Assembly (NCBI RefSeq): GCF_022968795.1
Contig: NZ_JALJRB010000026.1
Coordinates: 1-64,000 of the forward strand
DNA length: 64,000 nt
Direction: 5' to 3'
Source: Desulfatitalea alkaliphila
Lineage (GTDB): Bacteria; Desulfobacterota; Desulfobacteria; Desulfobacterales; Desulfosarcinaceae
The notes beneath the pieces were generated by a model. That model made no database searches. It was given only the letters and a program-made list of their open reading frames with translations, and was not told the origin of the DNA. Within the stretch, counting starts at the first letter, position 1. The number at the start of each line of letters is the position of its first letter. Positions 8,699 to 19,709 of the stretch are shown here, in pieces. The position numbers and the translations under genes were made by a program.

Positions 8699-9490
8699 GT
8701 GGTCCGCATGCGGTTCGACATCGCCGGTCGCACCTTTCTGATCGATCCATACTTTTCGCGGATCCGGCGTCTCAAGGCGGCGATCGGGGCCATCCTGCCG
8801 GATCGCGCGGCCGTTGCAGCCGCCTTGCCCGCGGTGACATCCGTGTCTGCGATCATTGTCGGCCACACCCATTTCGATCATGCCTTGGATGTCCCGCTGA
8901 TCGCCGCCCAGAGTGGTGCAACGGTTGTCGGCAGCCGTTCGCTGGACACCTTGATGGCCCTGAGCGGGTTGCCGGGGCGGACGCAGGTGTGCCGCGGCGG
9001 CGAAACGGTCGGCCTGGGTCCGGATGCCGCGGTCCAGATGCTTCCCTCGGCCCATGGGTTGGCGGTGATGGGCAAGGCGCCCTTCGGCGGCGAGATCCGG
9101 GCTTCCGGCAGATTCCCCATGCGGGCGGCCGGCTATCGGGCGGGCATCGTTTTCGCCCCTTTGCTCCGGTTGCGGGACAGGACCTTTTTGCACATCGGCA
9201 GTGCCAATTTCATTGCTGCGGCGCTTGCGGGCCGGTCGTGCGATGTGCTGTTTCTGTGTGTGCCGGGGTGGAAGCGCGCCGAGGGGTACCCCGGGCAGGT
9301 CATCACGCTGACACGGCCGCAAACGGTGGTGCTGTTTCATTACGATGATTTTTGCGCGCCCATCCCCCCGCGGGGTGGGCCTAAACGGCTGCCCTTGCTG
9401 GATATGGCGCGCCTGGCCGACAGGATTCGCCGCCATGCGCCCGGGATCGAGCTGTTGATGCCGGAAGTGGGCGCGCGGATGGTTTTTTAG
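8699..9490 (+). CDS. MBL-fold metallo-hydrolase (UlaG-like)
   Basis: 263 residues from a GTG. The metallo-beta-lactamase signature IIVGHTHFDHALD binds two metals; later FLHIGSANF and VVLFHYDDF supply further conserved residues. The substrate is not predictable. The start is odd: homology-like sequence (NIQVRFSVV) begins about six codons upstream of the GTG in the same frame as the preceding gene, but no ATG/GTG/TTG or ribosome site is present there, so the gene may be 5'-truncated or start non-canonically. It lies 30 nt after the FG-GAP gene. Confidence 0.7.
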   Translation: MVRMRFDIAGRTFLIDPYFSRIRRLKAAIGAILPDRAAVAAALPAVTSVSAIIVGHTHFDHALDVPLIAAQSGATVVGSRSLDTLMALSGLPGRTQVCRGGETVGLGPDAAVQMLPSAHGLAVMGKAPFGGEIRASGRFPMRAAGYRAGIVFAPLLRLRDRTFLHIGSANFIAAALAGRSCDVLFLCVPGWKRAEGYPGQVITLTRPQTVVLFHYDDFCAPIPPRGGPKRLPLLDMARLADRIRRHAPGIELLMPEVGARMVF

Positions 9491-9540
9491 TGGTCTGAAT
9501 CAAATCCCCCCCTTCCTTCCATGCTGGTCGCGCGCCTGCC

Positions 9541-9659
9541 TTGGCATCGGATTGCAGCCATCCCGGCCGCGCAGTGGCCTTCCCGCCTTTTGCACCGCAA
9601 ATTTGCCTTCAGCCGATGCCAAATGGGCGATGGGGTCTTATATTGCCCATCGGCTTTTT
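9541..9659 (+). terminator. Rho-independent terminator with competing upstream pairings before uvrA
   Basis: The stem cgatggg (9628-9634) with cccatcg (9646-9652) is followed by gcttttt. The segment agccgatgccaa (9611-9622) can pair either with the right arm (catcggct, 9648-9655) or with ttggcatcgg at 9541-9550 (perfect 10 bp). At minimum this terminates the MBL gene; the mutually exclusive pairings resemble an attenuator. Confidence 0.55.
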
Positions 9660-9699
9660 GTGTGATGCGGCGCTATCTGAACCTGCACGGAGTGGATCG

Positions 9700-12600
9700 A
9701 TGCTTGATTTCATTGGTATTCGCGGGGCCCGGCAGAACAATCTCAAGGGTTTCGATCTGGATATTCCCCTCAACCGCCTGACGGTGATCACCGGCGTGAG
9801 CGGTTCGGGCAAATCTTCCCTGGCCCTGGACACCCTGTATGCCGAGGGCCAGCGGCGTTACGTGGAGACCTTCTCCCCCTATGCGCGCCAGTTCATGGAC
9901 CGCATGGACCGGCCGCGGGTGGACGCCATCCTGGGGGTGCCGCCGGCCATCGCCATCGACCGCAAGGACCCTGTTCGCACCTCCCGTTCCAGCGTGGGCA
10001 CCATGACCGAGCTGACCGATTACGTCAAGCTGCTCTTCGCCCGCCAGGGGGTGCTGCATTGCGACGGCTGCGGGCAACCGGTGCACCCCGACGGCCCCGA
10101 ACGGATATGGCGCCAATTGATATCACGGCACGGGGGGCAGCGGGTGGTGCTCACTTATCCCTTCAGGGTCAACGGGGACCCGGCCGGGGTGCGCAAGGAG
10201 CTGCTGCGCTTGGGCTATGACCGGGTGTGGGACGGGCAGGCGGTTCAGGATTTGAATGCCCTGGCCGATGCCGATTTGCCCGATCCGCTGGACATGGTGG
10301 CCGACCGGGTGGTGGTGCGCGATGATCAGCGCCAACGGCTGATCGACTCGTTGGAGAGCGCCCAGCGCATGGGCGGCGGCCGGGTGGATGCCTGGCCGGC
10401 AGGGCAGGGGCGGCAGTCCTTTTCCGACCGGTTGCACTGTCCCCGTTGCGACATCGCCTACATGCCACCGCTGCCGGGACTTTTTTCTTTCAACAGCCCC
10501 CTGGGGGCCTGCGACACCTGTCGCGGCTTCGGGCGGGTGATCGACATGGACCTGGACCTGATCGTTCCCGATCCCGATCTGTCCCTGGCCCAGGGGGCCA
10601 TCAAGCCGTGGGGCGGGGCGGGCGACAAGCGTTTCGAATACCGCGACCTGCGCGATTTCTGTCGCCGCGCCGGTATCCCCATGCACAAGCCGTTCAAGGC
10701 GCTGAGCGCGCAGCAGCGCCGGGCGGTCATCGAGGGCACCGATGATTACTACGGCATTCGCGGGTTCTTCAAATGGCTGGAGGGGCGCACCTACAAGATG
10801 CACGTGCGGGTCTTTCTGTCGCGTTACCGCAGCTACGACCTCTGCCCCGACTGCCAGGGGGCGCGTTTCAAGCCCGAGGCCTTGCGTTTCCGCGTCGCCG
10901 ACCACACCATCGCCGCGCTTTACGCCCTGAATGTGGACCAGGCCCTGACCTTTTGCGAGGCGCTGACCGGCCGGGGCTGGGACGCGGCCACCCGCCTGGT
11001 GCTGGACGAGATCCTGGGGCGGTTGCGCTATTTGCGGGATGTGGGGTTGGGGTATCTGACCCTGGACCGCCAATCGCGCACCCTCTCCGGCGGCGAGGTG
11101 CAGCGGGTGGCGCTGGCCTCGGCCCTGGGGGCCTCCTTGGTCAATACCCTCTATGTGCTGGACGAGCCCAGCATCGGCCTGCATCCCCGCGACAATCAGC
11201 GCCTGATCGCCATTTTGCAGCGGCTGCGGGATCTGCCCAACACCATCGTGGTGGTGGAACACGATCCGGCCATCATGCAGGCGGCCGATTTGCTGCTGGA
11301 CATGGGGCCCCGGGCCGGCGAGGCGGGTGGTGAAGTGATGTACTTCGGGCCGCCGGGCCAAGCCGGTGATTCCTTGACCGGCCGCTATCTTTCCGGCGCC
11401 CTGACTCTGCCGATGCCGGACAAGCGGCGCGCCCTCCGCCGCGATCACCGGCTGAAGGTGCGCGGCGCGGCCGAGCACAACCTGCAGCAGATCGATGTGG
11501 ATATTCCCCTGGGGCTGTTGGTGTGCCTGACCGGGGTGAGCGGTTCGGGCAAATCGACCCTCGCCGAGGAGGTGCTCTACAAGGGGTTGCAGCGGCTCAA
11601 AGGGGCCGGCGAAGGACGGCCCGGGCGCCACGACGCCATTTTGGGCGCCGAGCGGATCAAGGCGGTGGAACTGGTGGACCAGCGGCCCATCGGCCGTACA
11701 CCGCGGGCCAACGTGCTCACCTACACCAAGGCCCTGGACCCCATTCGGCACCTGCTGGCCGGCACCGATGCGGCCCGGGAAAAGGGGTTCGGGCCCGGCC
11801 ACTTCTCCTTCAACGTGGCCGGCGGCCGCTGCGAGACCTGCAAGGGCGAGGGATTTGAAACGGTAGAGATGCAGTTTCTCTCCGATGTGCTCATCTCCTG
11901 CCCAGACTGCCAGGGGCGGCGCTTCAAGCCGGAAGTATTGGAGATCACCTGGGAAGGGCTGGGCATCGACGCCATTCTGGCGCTGACCGTGGATCAGGCC
12001 TTGGATCTCTTCGCCGCTCACCCCAAGATCACCAAGGCCCTGCAGCCGCTGGCCGAAGTGGGGCTGGGATATCTGCGCCTGGGACAGCCGCTGTCCACCT
12101 TCTCCGGCGGCGAGGCGCAGCGGCTCAAGCTTTCCCGCTATCTGGGGCCGGGGGGGCGCAACCGTCTGTTGATCTTCGACGAGCCCACCACCGGGCTGCA
12201 CTTCCACGACATCGCCATTTTGTTGAAGGTCTTGCAGCGGCTGGTGGACCAGGGCGGCAGCGTGCTGATCATCGAACACAACCTGGATGTGATCCGGGCC
12301 GCCGATTGGGTCATCGACCTGGGGCCCGAGGGGGGTGACGGCGGCGGCCGGGTTGTGGCGGCCGGCCCGCCGGAAACGGTGGCGGCCGTGACCGACTCCC
12401 ACACCGGCCGTTTCCTGCGCGCCGCCCTGGCCGGCAGCCACACGACTGTCCCATCGGCAAAACCCGCGGCGTTGCCCGCCGCGGCGGCGGGCGACGGCCG
12501 CGCCATCCAGGTGCGCGGGGCCCGCGAGCACAACCTGCGCAACATCGACCTGACCATTGCCCACAACCAATTGGTGGTCTTCACCGGGGTCAGCGGCTCG

Positions 12601-14988
12601 GGTAAATCCACCCTGGCCTTCGACATCCTCTTCGCCGAGGGGCAGCGCCGCTACTTGGAGAGCCTGGCACCCTACGTGCGCCAGTACATGAAAATCCTCG
12701 AGCGGCCCGAGGTGGATCTGGTCAGCGGGCTGTCGCCCACCGTGGCCATCGAGCAGCGCATCAGCCACGCCGGCCGGCGCTCCACCGTGGCCACCCTCAC
12801 CGAGGTGTATCACTTCCTGCGCCTGCTCTTCTCCAAACTGGGCACGTCGCACTGCCCGGGGTGCCGGCGCCCCCTGTCGCGTCAGACCGCCGCGACGCTG
12901 CACCAGCAGGTCCAGGCGCGCCACGGCAAGGGCGATGCCCTGGTGCTGGCCCCCAAGGTGGCCGGCCGCAAGGGGTTTCACAAGGCTTTACTGGCCCGCG
13001 CGCTCAAACAGGGGTATGCGCAGGCGCGCATCGACGGTCGGGTGGTCGCCCTGACCCCCGGCATGGCCCTGAGCCGCTACCACGAACACACCATCGACCT
13101 GGTAGTGGGAACGGTGCCCCGGGGTCGCGGCGCCGCCCGGCGGCTCGGCGAGCTGCTGGACCGGGCCTTGCAGGAGGGGGACGGCAGCCTGATCGCGCTG
13201 GCCGGCAACGGCGCCGAGGAGCTGTTCTCCCTGCATGGCCGCTGCCCGTCCTGCGGCATCAGTGCCGTGCAGGGCGATCCACGGCTCTTCTCCTTCAACT
13301 CCCCCCGGGGGGCCTGTCCCACCTGCGAAGGGCTGGGGGTCTTGGCAGCGGATGGCCCGGACAACGGCGACGCGCCGACCATCTGTCCCCAGTGCCGCGG
13401 CAGCCGGCTCAAACCCGAAGCCCTGGCCATCACCGTCCAGGGTCGCACCATCTGGGATTTGGTGCAACAGCCGGTCGCCGACCTTGTCGGCACCCTGGCC
13501 GGCCTCGCCTTTCCCGACCACCAGCAGCCCCTGGCGACGCCCATCCTCGACGAGCTGGCCACCCGTCTGGCCCTGATGCAGCGCCTGGGGCTGGGCTATC
13601 TTTCCCTGGCCCGTTCGGGGGAGACCCTTTCCGGCGGCGAGGCCCAGCGGGTGCGCCTGGCCGCGCAACTGGGCTCCAATCTCACCGGTGTCACCTACAT
13701 TCTGGACGAACCCACCATCGGCCTGCACCCCCGGGACAACCACATCCTGGTGGACGCCCTGCGCGATCTGCGCGACCGGGGCAACACCATCATTGTGGTG
13801 GAGCACGACGAAGAGACCATCCGCGCCGCCGACACCCTGGTGGACCTGGGACCCGGGGCCGGCACCAATGGCGGCCAGGTGGTGGCCATGGGCACCCTGG
13901 CCGATCTGCGCCGGGCAACGGCCTCGGTCACCGGCGCGGTGCTCGATCAGGGCCGGGCGCGGATCGACAGCCGCCTGCGCCCCTGCCGGCGCACCCCGGC
14001 CCTGAAAATCATCGGCGCCGCCGCCAACAACCTGCGGCGCATCGACGTGCGCATTCCTCTCAACCGCCTGGTGTGCGTCACCGGGGTGAGCGGCTCGGGC
14101 AAATCGAGCCTGGTCAAGGCCACCCTCTACCAGGGCCTGCAGCGCAAGCTGCGCGGACGTGCCCCGGACCCGGCCGTCTGCGCCGATATCCAGGGCTTCG
14201 CGCCCCTGACGCGGGTGCTGGAGGTGGACCACAGCCCCATCGGGCGCACGCCCCGCTCGGTGCCGGCCTCCTACGTGGGCTTTCTGACCGCTGTCCGCAA
14301 CCTGTTCGCCCAACTGCCCGAAGCCCGCGTCCGGGGTTACGATGCCGCCCGCTTCTCCTTCAACGTGGAGAGCGGCCGCTGCCCGGCCTGCAAAGGCCAG
14401 GGGCGTCCCAAGGTGGAGATGGCCTTTCTGCCCGATGTCTACGTGCCCTGCGACGTGTGCGCCGGCGCGCGCTTCAACGCCGAAACCCTGGCCGTGCGCT
14501 ACAAGGGCCACACCATCGCCGACGTGCTGACCATGACCTTCGCCGAAGCATTGCAGTTCTTCTCGGCCATCCGCCCCATCCGCCAGGCCGTGCAGTTCGT
14601 TTGCGACATCGGCCTGGGGTACCTGCAACTGGGCCAACCCAGTCCGACCCTCTCCGGCGGCGAAGCCCAGCGCATCAAGATCGCCCGCGAAATGGCCCGC
14701 CCCGCCGCCGGTCACACCCTCTACATCCTGGACGAACCCACCACCGGCCTGCACCCGGCCGACGTCCGGCTGCTGCTGGAAGTGTTGCAGCATCTGGTGG
14801 ACCAGGGCCACAGCGTGCTGATCATCGAGCACAACCTGGACATGGTCAAGGCCGCCGATTACATCATCGATCTGGGACCCGAGGGTGGCGACGGCGGCGG
14901 CCGGGTTGTGGCCGTGGGCTCGCCGCAAGAGCTGCTGCGCAAAACCGCCCGCTCCCATACCGCGCAATGCCTGCGACGCTACCTATAG
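9700..14988 (+). CDS. uvrA: Giant tandem excinuclease ABC subunit A (two fused UvrA halves)
   Basis: 1762 residues from the ATG at 9700 ([18 protein letters not shown]; cggag upstream), nearly twice the usual 940. An in-frame upstream start at 9541 is rejected because it would read through the terminator region. Four Walker A motifs ([18 protein letters not shown] twice, GVSGSGKSS), four ABC signatures ([24 protein letters not shown] twice) and Zn-finger CxxC pairs occur in both halves (CPRCDIAY with [14 protein letters not shown] with CPTCEG). UvrA dimerises to find bulky DNA lesions and loads UvrB; here one chain may replace the dimer. Comparable double-length UvrA is known from Chlamydia. 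uvrB and uvrC are not in the window; a normal uvrA may exist elsewhere. Confidence 0.95.
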   Translation: MLDFIGIRGARQNNLKGFDLDIPLNRLTVITGVSGSGKSSLALDTLYAEGQRRYVETFSPYARQFMDRMDRPRVDAILGVPPAIAIDRKDPVRTSRSSVGTMTELTDYVKLLFARQGVLHCDGCGQPVHPDGPERIWRQLISRHGGQRVVLTYPFRVNGDPAGVRKELLRLGYDRVWDGQAVQDLNALADADLPDPLDMVADRVVVRDDQRQRLIDSLESAQRMGGGRVDAWPAGQGRQSFSDRLHCPRCDIAYMPPLPGLFSFNSPLGACDTCRGFGRVIDMDLDLIVPDPDLSLAQGAIKPWGGAGDKRFEYRDLRDFCRRAGIPMHKPFKALSAQQRRAVIEGTDDYYGIRGFFKWLEGRTYKMHVRVFLSRYRSYDLCPDCQGARFKPEALRFRVADHTIAALYALNVDQALTFCEALTGRGWDAATRLVLDEILGRLRYLRDVGLGYLTLDRQSRTLSGGEVQRVALASALGASLVNTLYVLDEPSIGLHPRDNQRLIAILQRLRDLPNTIVVVEHDPAIMQAADLLLDMGPRAGEAGGEVMYFGPPGQAGDSLTGRYLSGALTLPMPDKRRALRRDHRLKVRGAAEHNLQQIDVDIPLGLLVCLTGVSGSGKSTLAEEVLYKGLQRLKGAGEGRPGRHDAILGAERIKAVELVDQRPIGRTPRANVLTYTKALDPIRHLLAGTDAAREKGFGPGHFSFNVAGGRCETCKGEGFETVEMQFLSDVLISCPDCQGRRFKPEVLEITWEGLGIDAILALTVDQALDLFAAHPKITKALQPLAEVGLGYLRLGQPLSTFSGGEAQRLKLSRYLGPGGRNRLLIFDEPTTGLHFHDIAILLKVLQRLVDQGGSVLIIEHNLDVIRAADWVIDLGPEGGDGGGRVVAAGPPETVAAVTDSHTGRFLRAALAGSHTTVPSAKPAALPAAAAGDGRAIQVRGAREHNLRNIDLTIAHNQLVVFTGVSGSGKSTLAFDILFAEGQRRYLESLAPYVRQYMKILERPEVDLVSGLSPTVAIEQRISHAGRRSTVATLTEVYHFLRLLFSKLGTSHCPGCRRPLSRQTAATLHQQVQARHGKGDALVLAPKVAGRKGFHKALLARALKQGYAQARIDGRVVALTPGMALSRYHEHTIDLVVGTVPRGRGAARRLGELLDRALQEGDGSLIALAGNGAEELFSLHGRCPSCGISAVQGDPRLFSFNSPRGACPTCEGLGVLAADGPDNGDAPTICPQCRGSRLKPEALAITVQGRTIWDLVQQPVADLVGTLAGLAFPDHQQPLATPILDELATRLALMQRLGLGYLSLARSGETLSGGEAQRVRLAAQLGSNLTGVTYILDEPTIGLHPRDNHILVDALRDLRDRGNTIIVVEHDEETIRAADTLVDLGPGAGTNGGQVVAMGTLADLRRATASVTGAVLDQGRARIDSRLRPCRRTPALKIIGAAANNLRRIDVRIPLNRLVCVTGVSGSGKSSLVKATLYQGLQRKLRGRAPDPAVCADIQGFAPLTRVLEVDHSPIGRTPRSVPASYVGFLTAVRNLFAQLPEARVRGYDAARFSFNVESGRCPACKGQGRPKVEMAFLPDVYVPCDVCAGARFNAETLAVRYKGHTIADVLTMTFAEALQFFSAIRPIRQAVQFVCDIGLGYLQLGQPSPTLSGGEAQRIKIAREMARPAAGHTLYILDEPTTGLHPADVRLLLEVLQHLVDQGHSVLIIEHNLDMVKAADYIIDLGPEGGDGGGRVVAVGSPQELLRKTARSHTAQCLRRYL

Positions 14989-15118
14989 GGCGTGCAAAGA
15001 CGGCATCCAAATCATCGACCAAGATAAATGGATTGTGGTTTTCGACTGAACGCGGTAAGTTTGCAGAACCATATACGAAGTTGCTTTTCTGCGAACCTCG
15101 GCGGGAGAATGGGGGGCG

Positions 15119-15535
15119 ATGCGAGGTAGACGGCTGCTGGAAAGATTGCGCACCATGGAGAAGGACCCGGAATGGCGGGGCACATCGGACCCGCAAACCG
15201 TTATCGCGTCAGTGTTGGCACACCTGGGAAAGATTCTCAACACCCGCCAGGGCAGCGCCCCCACGGCCATCGATCTGGGCATGCCCGACTTTACGATCCT
15301 CTCCGGCGCCCTGGACGCCGATTCCCTTCCTGCAATGGAAGAGACCCTCACTCAGGTCATCTCCCGCTACGAGCCCCGCCTGGTGGATGTCAGGGTCTAT
15401 TCCGATCCCCTGCCGGATCGACCGTTCATGGTCACCTTCAAGCTGACGGCCAAGGTGCAGGTGGAAGACCGCAAATTGCCCGTGGTCTTCGAAACCCTGC
15501 TTGACGCCGACGGTCATATTACAGTGTCGGAGTAA
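15119..15535 (+). CDS. tssE: T6SS baseplate protein TssE (gp25-like)
   Basis: 138 residues. GPW/gp25 family features: N-terminal RGRRLLERL, the central [14 protein letters not shown] segment and [13 protein letters not shown]. It forms part of the baseplate wedge that primes sheath polymerisation. First gene of a co-directional T6SS run; the 130 nt separating it from uvrA show no convincing promoter or terminator. The gap to tssF is 6 nt. Confidence 0.9.
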   Translation: MRGRRLLERLRTMEKDPEWRGTSDPQTVIASVLAHLGKILNTRQGSAPTAIDLGMPDFTILSGALDADSLPAMEETLTQVISRYEPRLVDVRVYSDPLPDRPFMVTFKLTAKVQVEDRKLPVVFETLLDADGHITVSE

Positions 15536-15541
15536 TATCCA

Positions 15542-17272
15542 GTGATTGGAAAATACTACCAGCGGGAATTGGCCCATCTGCGCCGGCTCGCTTTGGAATT
15601 TGCCGCCGCGCACCCCGCATTGGCCCCCATGCTCAGCGGCCAGTCCACCGACCCGGACGTGGAGCGCCTGCTCGAGGGCACCGCCTTTCTGTCTGGGTTG
15701 CTTTACGAAAAAATGGACGACGATTTTCCGGAAATCGTCCACGGCCTGATTCAGCTCCTCTTTCCGCACTACCTGCGACCGGTTCCGTCGGCGACCCTGA
15801 TTCGCTTCACCCCCAAACGCAGTTTGAGCGAGACCCTCGTGATCAAAAAAGGCGCGGCCATCAACTCGGTACCCGTCGAAGGCACACGCTGCACCTTCAC
15901 CACCTGTTACGATGTGGCGCTCTCACCCTTGTCCGTGGCCGCGGTCGGTTTCAGCACCCCGGGTGGCGGCCGGGGTCTGCTGCGCCTCGATTTGCGACTG
16001 GAAGGCATGGCGCTGGAGGCGTTTACATCCGATTTTCTCCGGTTCCACCTCGGCGGTATTTATGCCGAGGCATCGCGGCGCTATTGGCTTCTTTTCAGCC
16101 GGTTGCGCGATGTGCGGATCGTCGCTGCCAACGGTCAACCCGTCTCCCTGGGACGCAAGGCCGTGACCCCCGTGGGCTTCGGCGAGGAGGAGCGCCTGAT
16201 GCCTTACCCGGACCGCTCTTTTCCCGGTTTTCGCCTGGTGCAGGAATATTTCGTCCTGCCGGAAAAGTTCCTCTTTTTCGATGTGAACGGTCTGCATCAG
16301 TGGCGCGGACGGGGAGGGGGGGCGAGCTTCGCGCTGGAGTTTGAATTCGCCGATTTGCCGCAGGATTTGCCGCCCATGGCGCTGGCGCATTTCCAGCTGT
16401 TTGTGATACCCGCCCTGAATCTGTTTGCCCACCATGCCGACCCCATTGTGTTGGACCACCAGAAGGCGGAATATCCCATACGGGCCAGTGGCGAGGATCC
16501 GCGCCATTATCAGATTTACGGCGTAAACAAAGTGACCGGCATTGCCCGGGGCTCCGTCCGGCAGCGGGCTTACAGCCCCTTCGAACTGTTCAACCCCCGG
16601 GTGACCGCCAACCCGGTCTATGCCCTGCACCATCGCCTGTCGTCGCTGGATGGCCATGCCGAACTGCACCTTTCGGTGGCCTACCCCGGCGGCGCAGCGG
16701 AACCGGAGGTGGAGACCCTTTCGCTGGAGATCTTGTCCACCAATGGCGCCTTGCCGGAAATGCTGCAAGCCGGGGATGTGCGGGTGGCCACCGAATCCTC
16801 CCCGGAGTTGGCCGATTTCACCAATACCCGGGCGCCCACGGCACCGGTCCAGCCGCCCCTGGGCCGTAATCTGCTCTGGCGTCTGTTGTCCCATATCTTT
16901 TTGAACTACCTGTCGGTGGCTGCCGCGGACAATCTGCGGGCGGTGCTCAAACTCTATATTTTCACCGAAACCCGGGATCGGGGTGCGGTGCTGGCCAACA
17001 CCCAACGCGTGGACGCCATCTCCGGACTGGATGTGCGCGCCTCGGATCGCTTTGTGGAAGGCCATCTGCTGCGCGGCCAGGAGATTCTCCTGCGCCTGGA
17101 CCCGCAGGGGTTCACCGGAGAAGGCGACATGCATCTGTTCGGCGCGGTACTCGATCATTTTCTGGGCAATTACGCGGCCATCAACGCCTACACCCGGCTG
17201 ACCGTCGAGGACACTACTGGCAAGGAGCGCTTCACATGGCCGATGCGTCTGGGCGACCGGACCCTCCTGTAA
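15542..17272 (+). CDS. tssF: T6SS baseplate protein TssF (VasA/ImpG)
   Basis: 576 residues from a GTG. Characteristic N-terminus (YYQRELAHLRRLALEFA, then DPDVERLLEGTAFL and YEKMDDDFPEIVHGL), followed by LFPHYLRPVPSATL and the C-terminal GAVLDHFLGNYAAIN block. TssF dimers with TssG form the baseplate wedge core. Its 3' end overlaps tssG by 37 nt, indicating translational coupling. Confidence 0.95.
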   Translation: MIGKYYQRELAHLRRLALEFAAAHPALAPMLSGQSTDPDVERLLEGTAFLSGLLYEKMDDDFPEIVHGLIQLLFPHYLRPVPSATLIRFTPKRSLSETLVIKKGAAINSVPVEGTRCTFTTCYDVALSPLSVAAVGFSTPGGGRGLLRLDLRLEGMALEAFTSDFLRFHLGGIYAEASRRYWLLFSRLRDVRIVAANGQPVSLGRKAVTPVGFGEEERLMPYPDRSFPGFRLVQEYFVLPEKFLFFDVNGLHQWRGRGGGASFALEFEFADLPQDLPPMALAHFQLFVIPALNLFAHHADPIVLDHQKAEYPIRASGEDPRHYQIYGVNKVTGIARGSVRQRAYSPFELFNPRVTANPVYALHHRLSSLDGHAELHLSVAYPGGAAEPEVETLSLEILSTNGALPEMLQAGDVRVATESSPELADFTNTRAPTAPVQPPLGRNLLWRLLSHIFLNYLSVAAADNLRAVLKLYIFTETRDRGAVLANTQRVDAISGLDVRASDRFVEGHLLRGQEILLRLDPQGFTGEGDMHLFGAVLDHFLGNYAAINAYTRLTVEDTTGKERFTWPMRLGDRTLL

Positions 17273-18315
17273 ACGCCGGCGGTCCGCAGGGTGTGCCCCG
17301 CAGGACCACGGTGCTGGAACAATTGCTGGCAAACCCCGGTCGGTTTTCCTTCACCCAGGCCGTGCGGTTGCTCAAGCAAGCCTACGGGCCGCAGGAGGAC
17401 CACGGCAAGCGCACCTTTCTGCGTGATCAGCTGCGGGTGCGCGCGGATCTCTCCCTGGGGTTTCCGGGCAACGATCTGGTGGCCATTGCTCCCATTGCGC
17501 CGCCTGATGGCGCAGCGCCGACGGATGCCGCCCGGTTTCGCATCACCGCCGCCTTTCTCGGGCTCTATGGTCCCTCATCGCCGCTGCCCACTTATTACAC
17601 CGAGGAACTGCTCGACGAGCAGAGTGACGACGGGAGCGTCGACCGGGATTTTATAGATATATTCAACCACGGCTTCTTTACCCTTTTTGCCCTGGCCGAT
17701 GGCTACTTCCACTTGAGTCGGCGGGTGTGCGAGGAGAACGATCAGGAGATCCTGGCGCGCCTGTTCGCTTTGGCCGGGCTGGGGCATCGCGAGCTGCTCA
17801 ACGATGCCTTGCGCGACCCCGGCGCCCTGCTGCGGGCCACCGGGCTGCTTTCCCAGTTTCCCCGTTCCGCAGCCGGTTTGCGCGGCTTGGTCGCCGACCG
17901 TATCGGCGCGCCGGTGCGGGTGCGCCAGTGTGAACCGCGAACAGCGGCGATCCCGGAAGACCAGTGCTGCCGGCTGGGGCGGGAAGAAAACGCGCTGGGT
18001 GACGCCGCGTGGCTCGGATTTCACACCGCCGATGCCATGGGAAAAATCGCCATCCACATCGGGCCCCTGGACGCCCGGCGCTACCGGCGGTACCTGCCCG
18101 GTGGGCCGGATCGTGACGATCTGCTGCTGCTGATCCGGTTTTACTGCACCCAACCCCTGGTTGTCGATTTGGCCTTTTTTCTATCGCCGGGCGAGGCGCA
18201 ACCCGGGCGGCTGGGCGAAGAACACTGGTCCCGACTCGGCTGCGATGTCTGGCTCGATCCCGATTCCCGGGCGGAAACCGAGGCGCAATTCCCCGAAGGA
18301 GATTCATCATGGTAG
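17236..18315 (+). CDS. tssG: T6SS baseplate protein TssG (VasB/ImpH)
   Basis: 359 residues. Family features: LEQLLANPGRFSFTQAVRLL near the N-terminus, AFLGLYGPSSPLPTYYTEEL, and DIFNHGFFTLF in the middle. Partner of TssF in the wedge. The start at 17236 is preceded by aaggag (17222-17227) inside tssF; the 3' end overlaps tssK by 7 nt. Confidence 0.95.
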   Translation: MADASGRPDPPVNAGGPQGVPRRTTVLEQLLANPGRFSFTQAVRLLKQAYGPQEDHGKRTFLRDQLRVRADLSLGFPGNDLVAIAPIAPPDGAAPTDAARFRITAAFLGLYGPSSPLPTYYTEELLDEQSDDGSVDRDFIDIFNHGFFTLFALADGYFHLSRRVCEENDQEILARLFALAGLGHRELLNDALRDPGALLRATGLLSQFPRSAAGLRGLVADRIGAPVRVRQCEPRTAAIPEDQCCRLGREENALGDAAWLGFHTADAMGKIAIHIGPLDARRYRRYLPGGPDRDDLLLLIRFYCTQPLVVDLAFFLSPGEAQPGRLGEEHWSRLGCDVWLDPDSRAETEAQFPEGDSSW

Positions 18316-19706
18316 ACCGTCCTGTATACTGGCACCAGGGCCTTTTTCTGCAACCCCATCACTTCCAGATCCTGGAGCAGCGGATGGCCGACGCCCTGGC
18401 ACCGATGGTCGCCCATATCACGCCGTACTTCTGGGGGCTGGCCTCGGGTGCCGTGAACGCGGCGGCCCTGGCCGCCGGGCGGTTGGAATTGGACGGGATC
18501 AGTGTTCTGTTTCCCTCCAGCCCCGAAATGATCACCCTGCCGGGCAATGCCGTGTGCGCCGGGCGGCAGGTATCCGTTGCATCGATCCCCGTGGACGGCA
18601 CCCTGACCGCTTATGTGGGCATCCGCAGCGCCAAACCGGGTGAAGTGAATGTCACCGTGGCCGACACCCCCGCCGAAATGGCCGCCGCGGCCACCCGCAT
18701 GGCGGTTCCGGTGGCACCGGAAGAGGTCGCCAATCGGTATGGTGACGGCCCCCCTGCCAAAGTGCGTCGCATGACCTATGTGTTGCAGCTGGTGCTGGAA
18801 ACGGAACTGGACCAGGCGGGGGATCTCGACCTGATTCCCGTGGCATGCCTGACACGCCGCGGGGAGGGCATGGCGTTGGATCCCCATTTCGTGTCGCCCT
18901 GCCTGAACCTTTGCGCCTCTCCGGTGCTGGCCACCCTGCTGCGCGCCATCCGGGACCGTGTCCTGGGCAAGGCCCGGGAACTCGAGGGGTACAAGAATCT
19001 TTCGGCGCGTGGTGCGGCGTCCGGGGATTTCACCTTGTTGTTGATGGGGCTGCGCACCCTCTCGCGTTATGCCGCCCGGCTGGACCATGCAGTGGCCGCC
19101 CCCTGCCTCTCTCCCTGGCAGGCCTACGGTATGCTGCGGGAGCTGGTGGCCGAACTCTCGGTCTTCTCCATCACCATCAGCGCCCTGGGAGAAAATGGAG
19201 CGGATGAACAACGGTTGCCCGAATACGGCCACACGCATTTGGGCGAGTGCTTCCGGGCCGCCCACGACCTGATTGTTCAGTTGCTCGAGGGCATTTCTGC
19301 CGGACCGCGCTTCGTAACCCGGTTCGTTTTCAACGACCCCTATTGGACGGCGCAGATACCGCCCCAGGTGCTGGCCGAGGCCCGCACCGCCGCCGGCGAC
19401 TTCTGGTTGGTGCTCCATTCTCAACAGATGGGGCCCGATGCGATGCGCGAATCGATCGCCCGCCGGCTCAAGCTATCGCCCCCGGGCGGCATGGAATCGT
19501 TGCTGGTGCGGGCTTTGCCGGGCCTCCCCCTGAGCCTGGCGCAGGGAACCCCGCCGGGCATGCCCCGCATGCAGGGCGTTGTGTACCTGCGTATCGAACG
19601 GGAAAGCCCGCTGTGGTCCGAGGTGGAGCAAAAAGGCCGGCTCGCCATGCACTGGACCGATGCACCCGAGGATCTGGACGCCCAACTGGCCCTTCTGGCG
19701 AGGTGA
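18309..19706 (+). CDS. tssK: T6SS baseplate-membrane connector TssK (VasE/ImpJ)
   Basis: 465 residues. Classic N-terminus (RPVYWHQGLFLQPHHFQ) and the C-terminal segment with VVYLRIERESPLWSEV. TssK trimers attach the baseplate wedges to the cytoplasmic parts of TssL and TssM. Start supported by gaaggag at 18296-18302. The gap to tssL is 3 nt. Confidence 0.95.
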   Translation: MVDRPVYWHQGLFLQPHHFQILEQRMADALAPMVAHITPYFWGLASGAVNAAALAAGRLELDGISVLFPSSPEMITLPGNAVCAGRQVSVASIPVDGTLTAYVGIRSAKPGEVNVTVADTPAEMAAAATRMAVPVAPEEVANRYGDGPPAKVRRMTYVLQLVLETELDQAGDLDLIPVACLTRRGEGMALDPHFVSPCLNLCASPVLATLLRAIRDRVLGKARELEGYKNLSARGAASGDFTLLLMGLRTLSRYAARLDHAVAAPCLSPWQAYGMLRELVAELSVFSITISALGENGADEQRLPEYGHTHLGECFRAAHDLIVQLLEGISAGPRFVTRFVFNDPYWTAQIPPQVLAEARTAAGDFWLVLHSQQMGPDAMRESIARRLKLSPPGGMESLLVRALPGLPLSLAQGTPPGMPRMQGVVYLRIERESPLWSEVEQKGRLAMHWTDAPEDLDAQLALLAR

Positions 19707-19709
19707 CTC

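Noticed and set aside
8287..9348. 353-residue frame spanning the FG-GAP and MBL genes
   Set aside because: Composition is Arg/Gly/Ser shadow-like; it overlaps two genes with clear domains in another frame.
9541..9699. Upstream start for uvrA giving 53 extra residues
   Set aside because: The added residues have no homology-like character and would include a terminator hairpin; the ATG at 9700 begins exactly at the conserved UvrA N-terminus.
10123..12981. 952-residue open frame antisense to uvrA
   Set aside because: Codon-mirror artefact of a high-GC gene; Gly/His/Gln-rich, no domain, no ribosome site, and the sense strand encodes unmistakable UvrA.
12861..15446. 861-residue plus-strand frame running through uvrA into tssE
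   Set aside because: Arg/Gly/Pro-rich shadow in the wrong frame; crosses two real genes.
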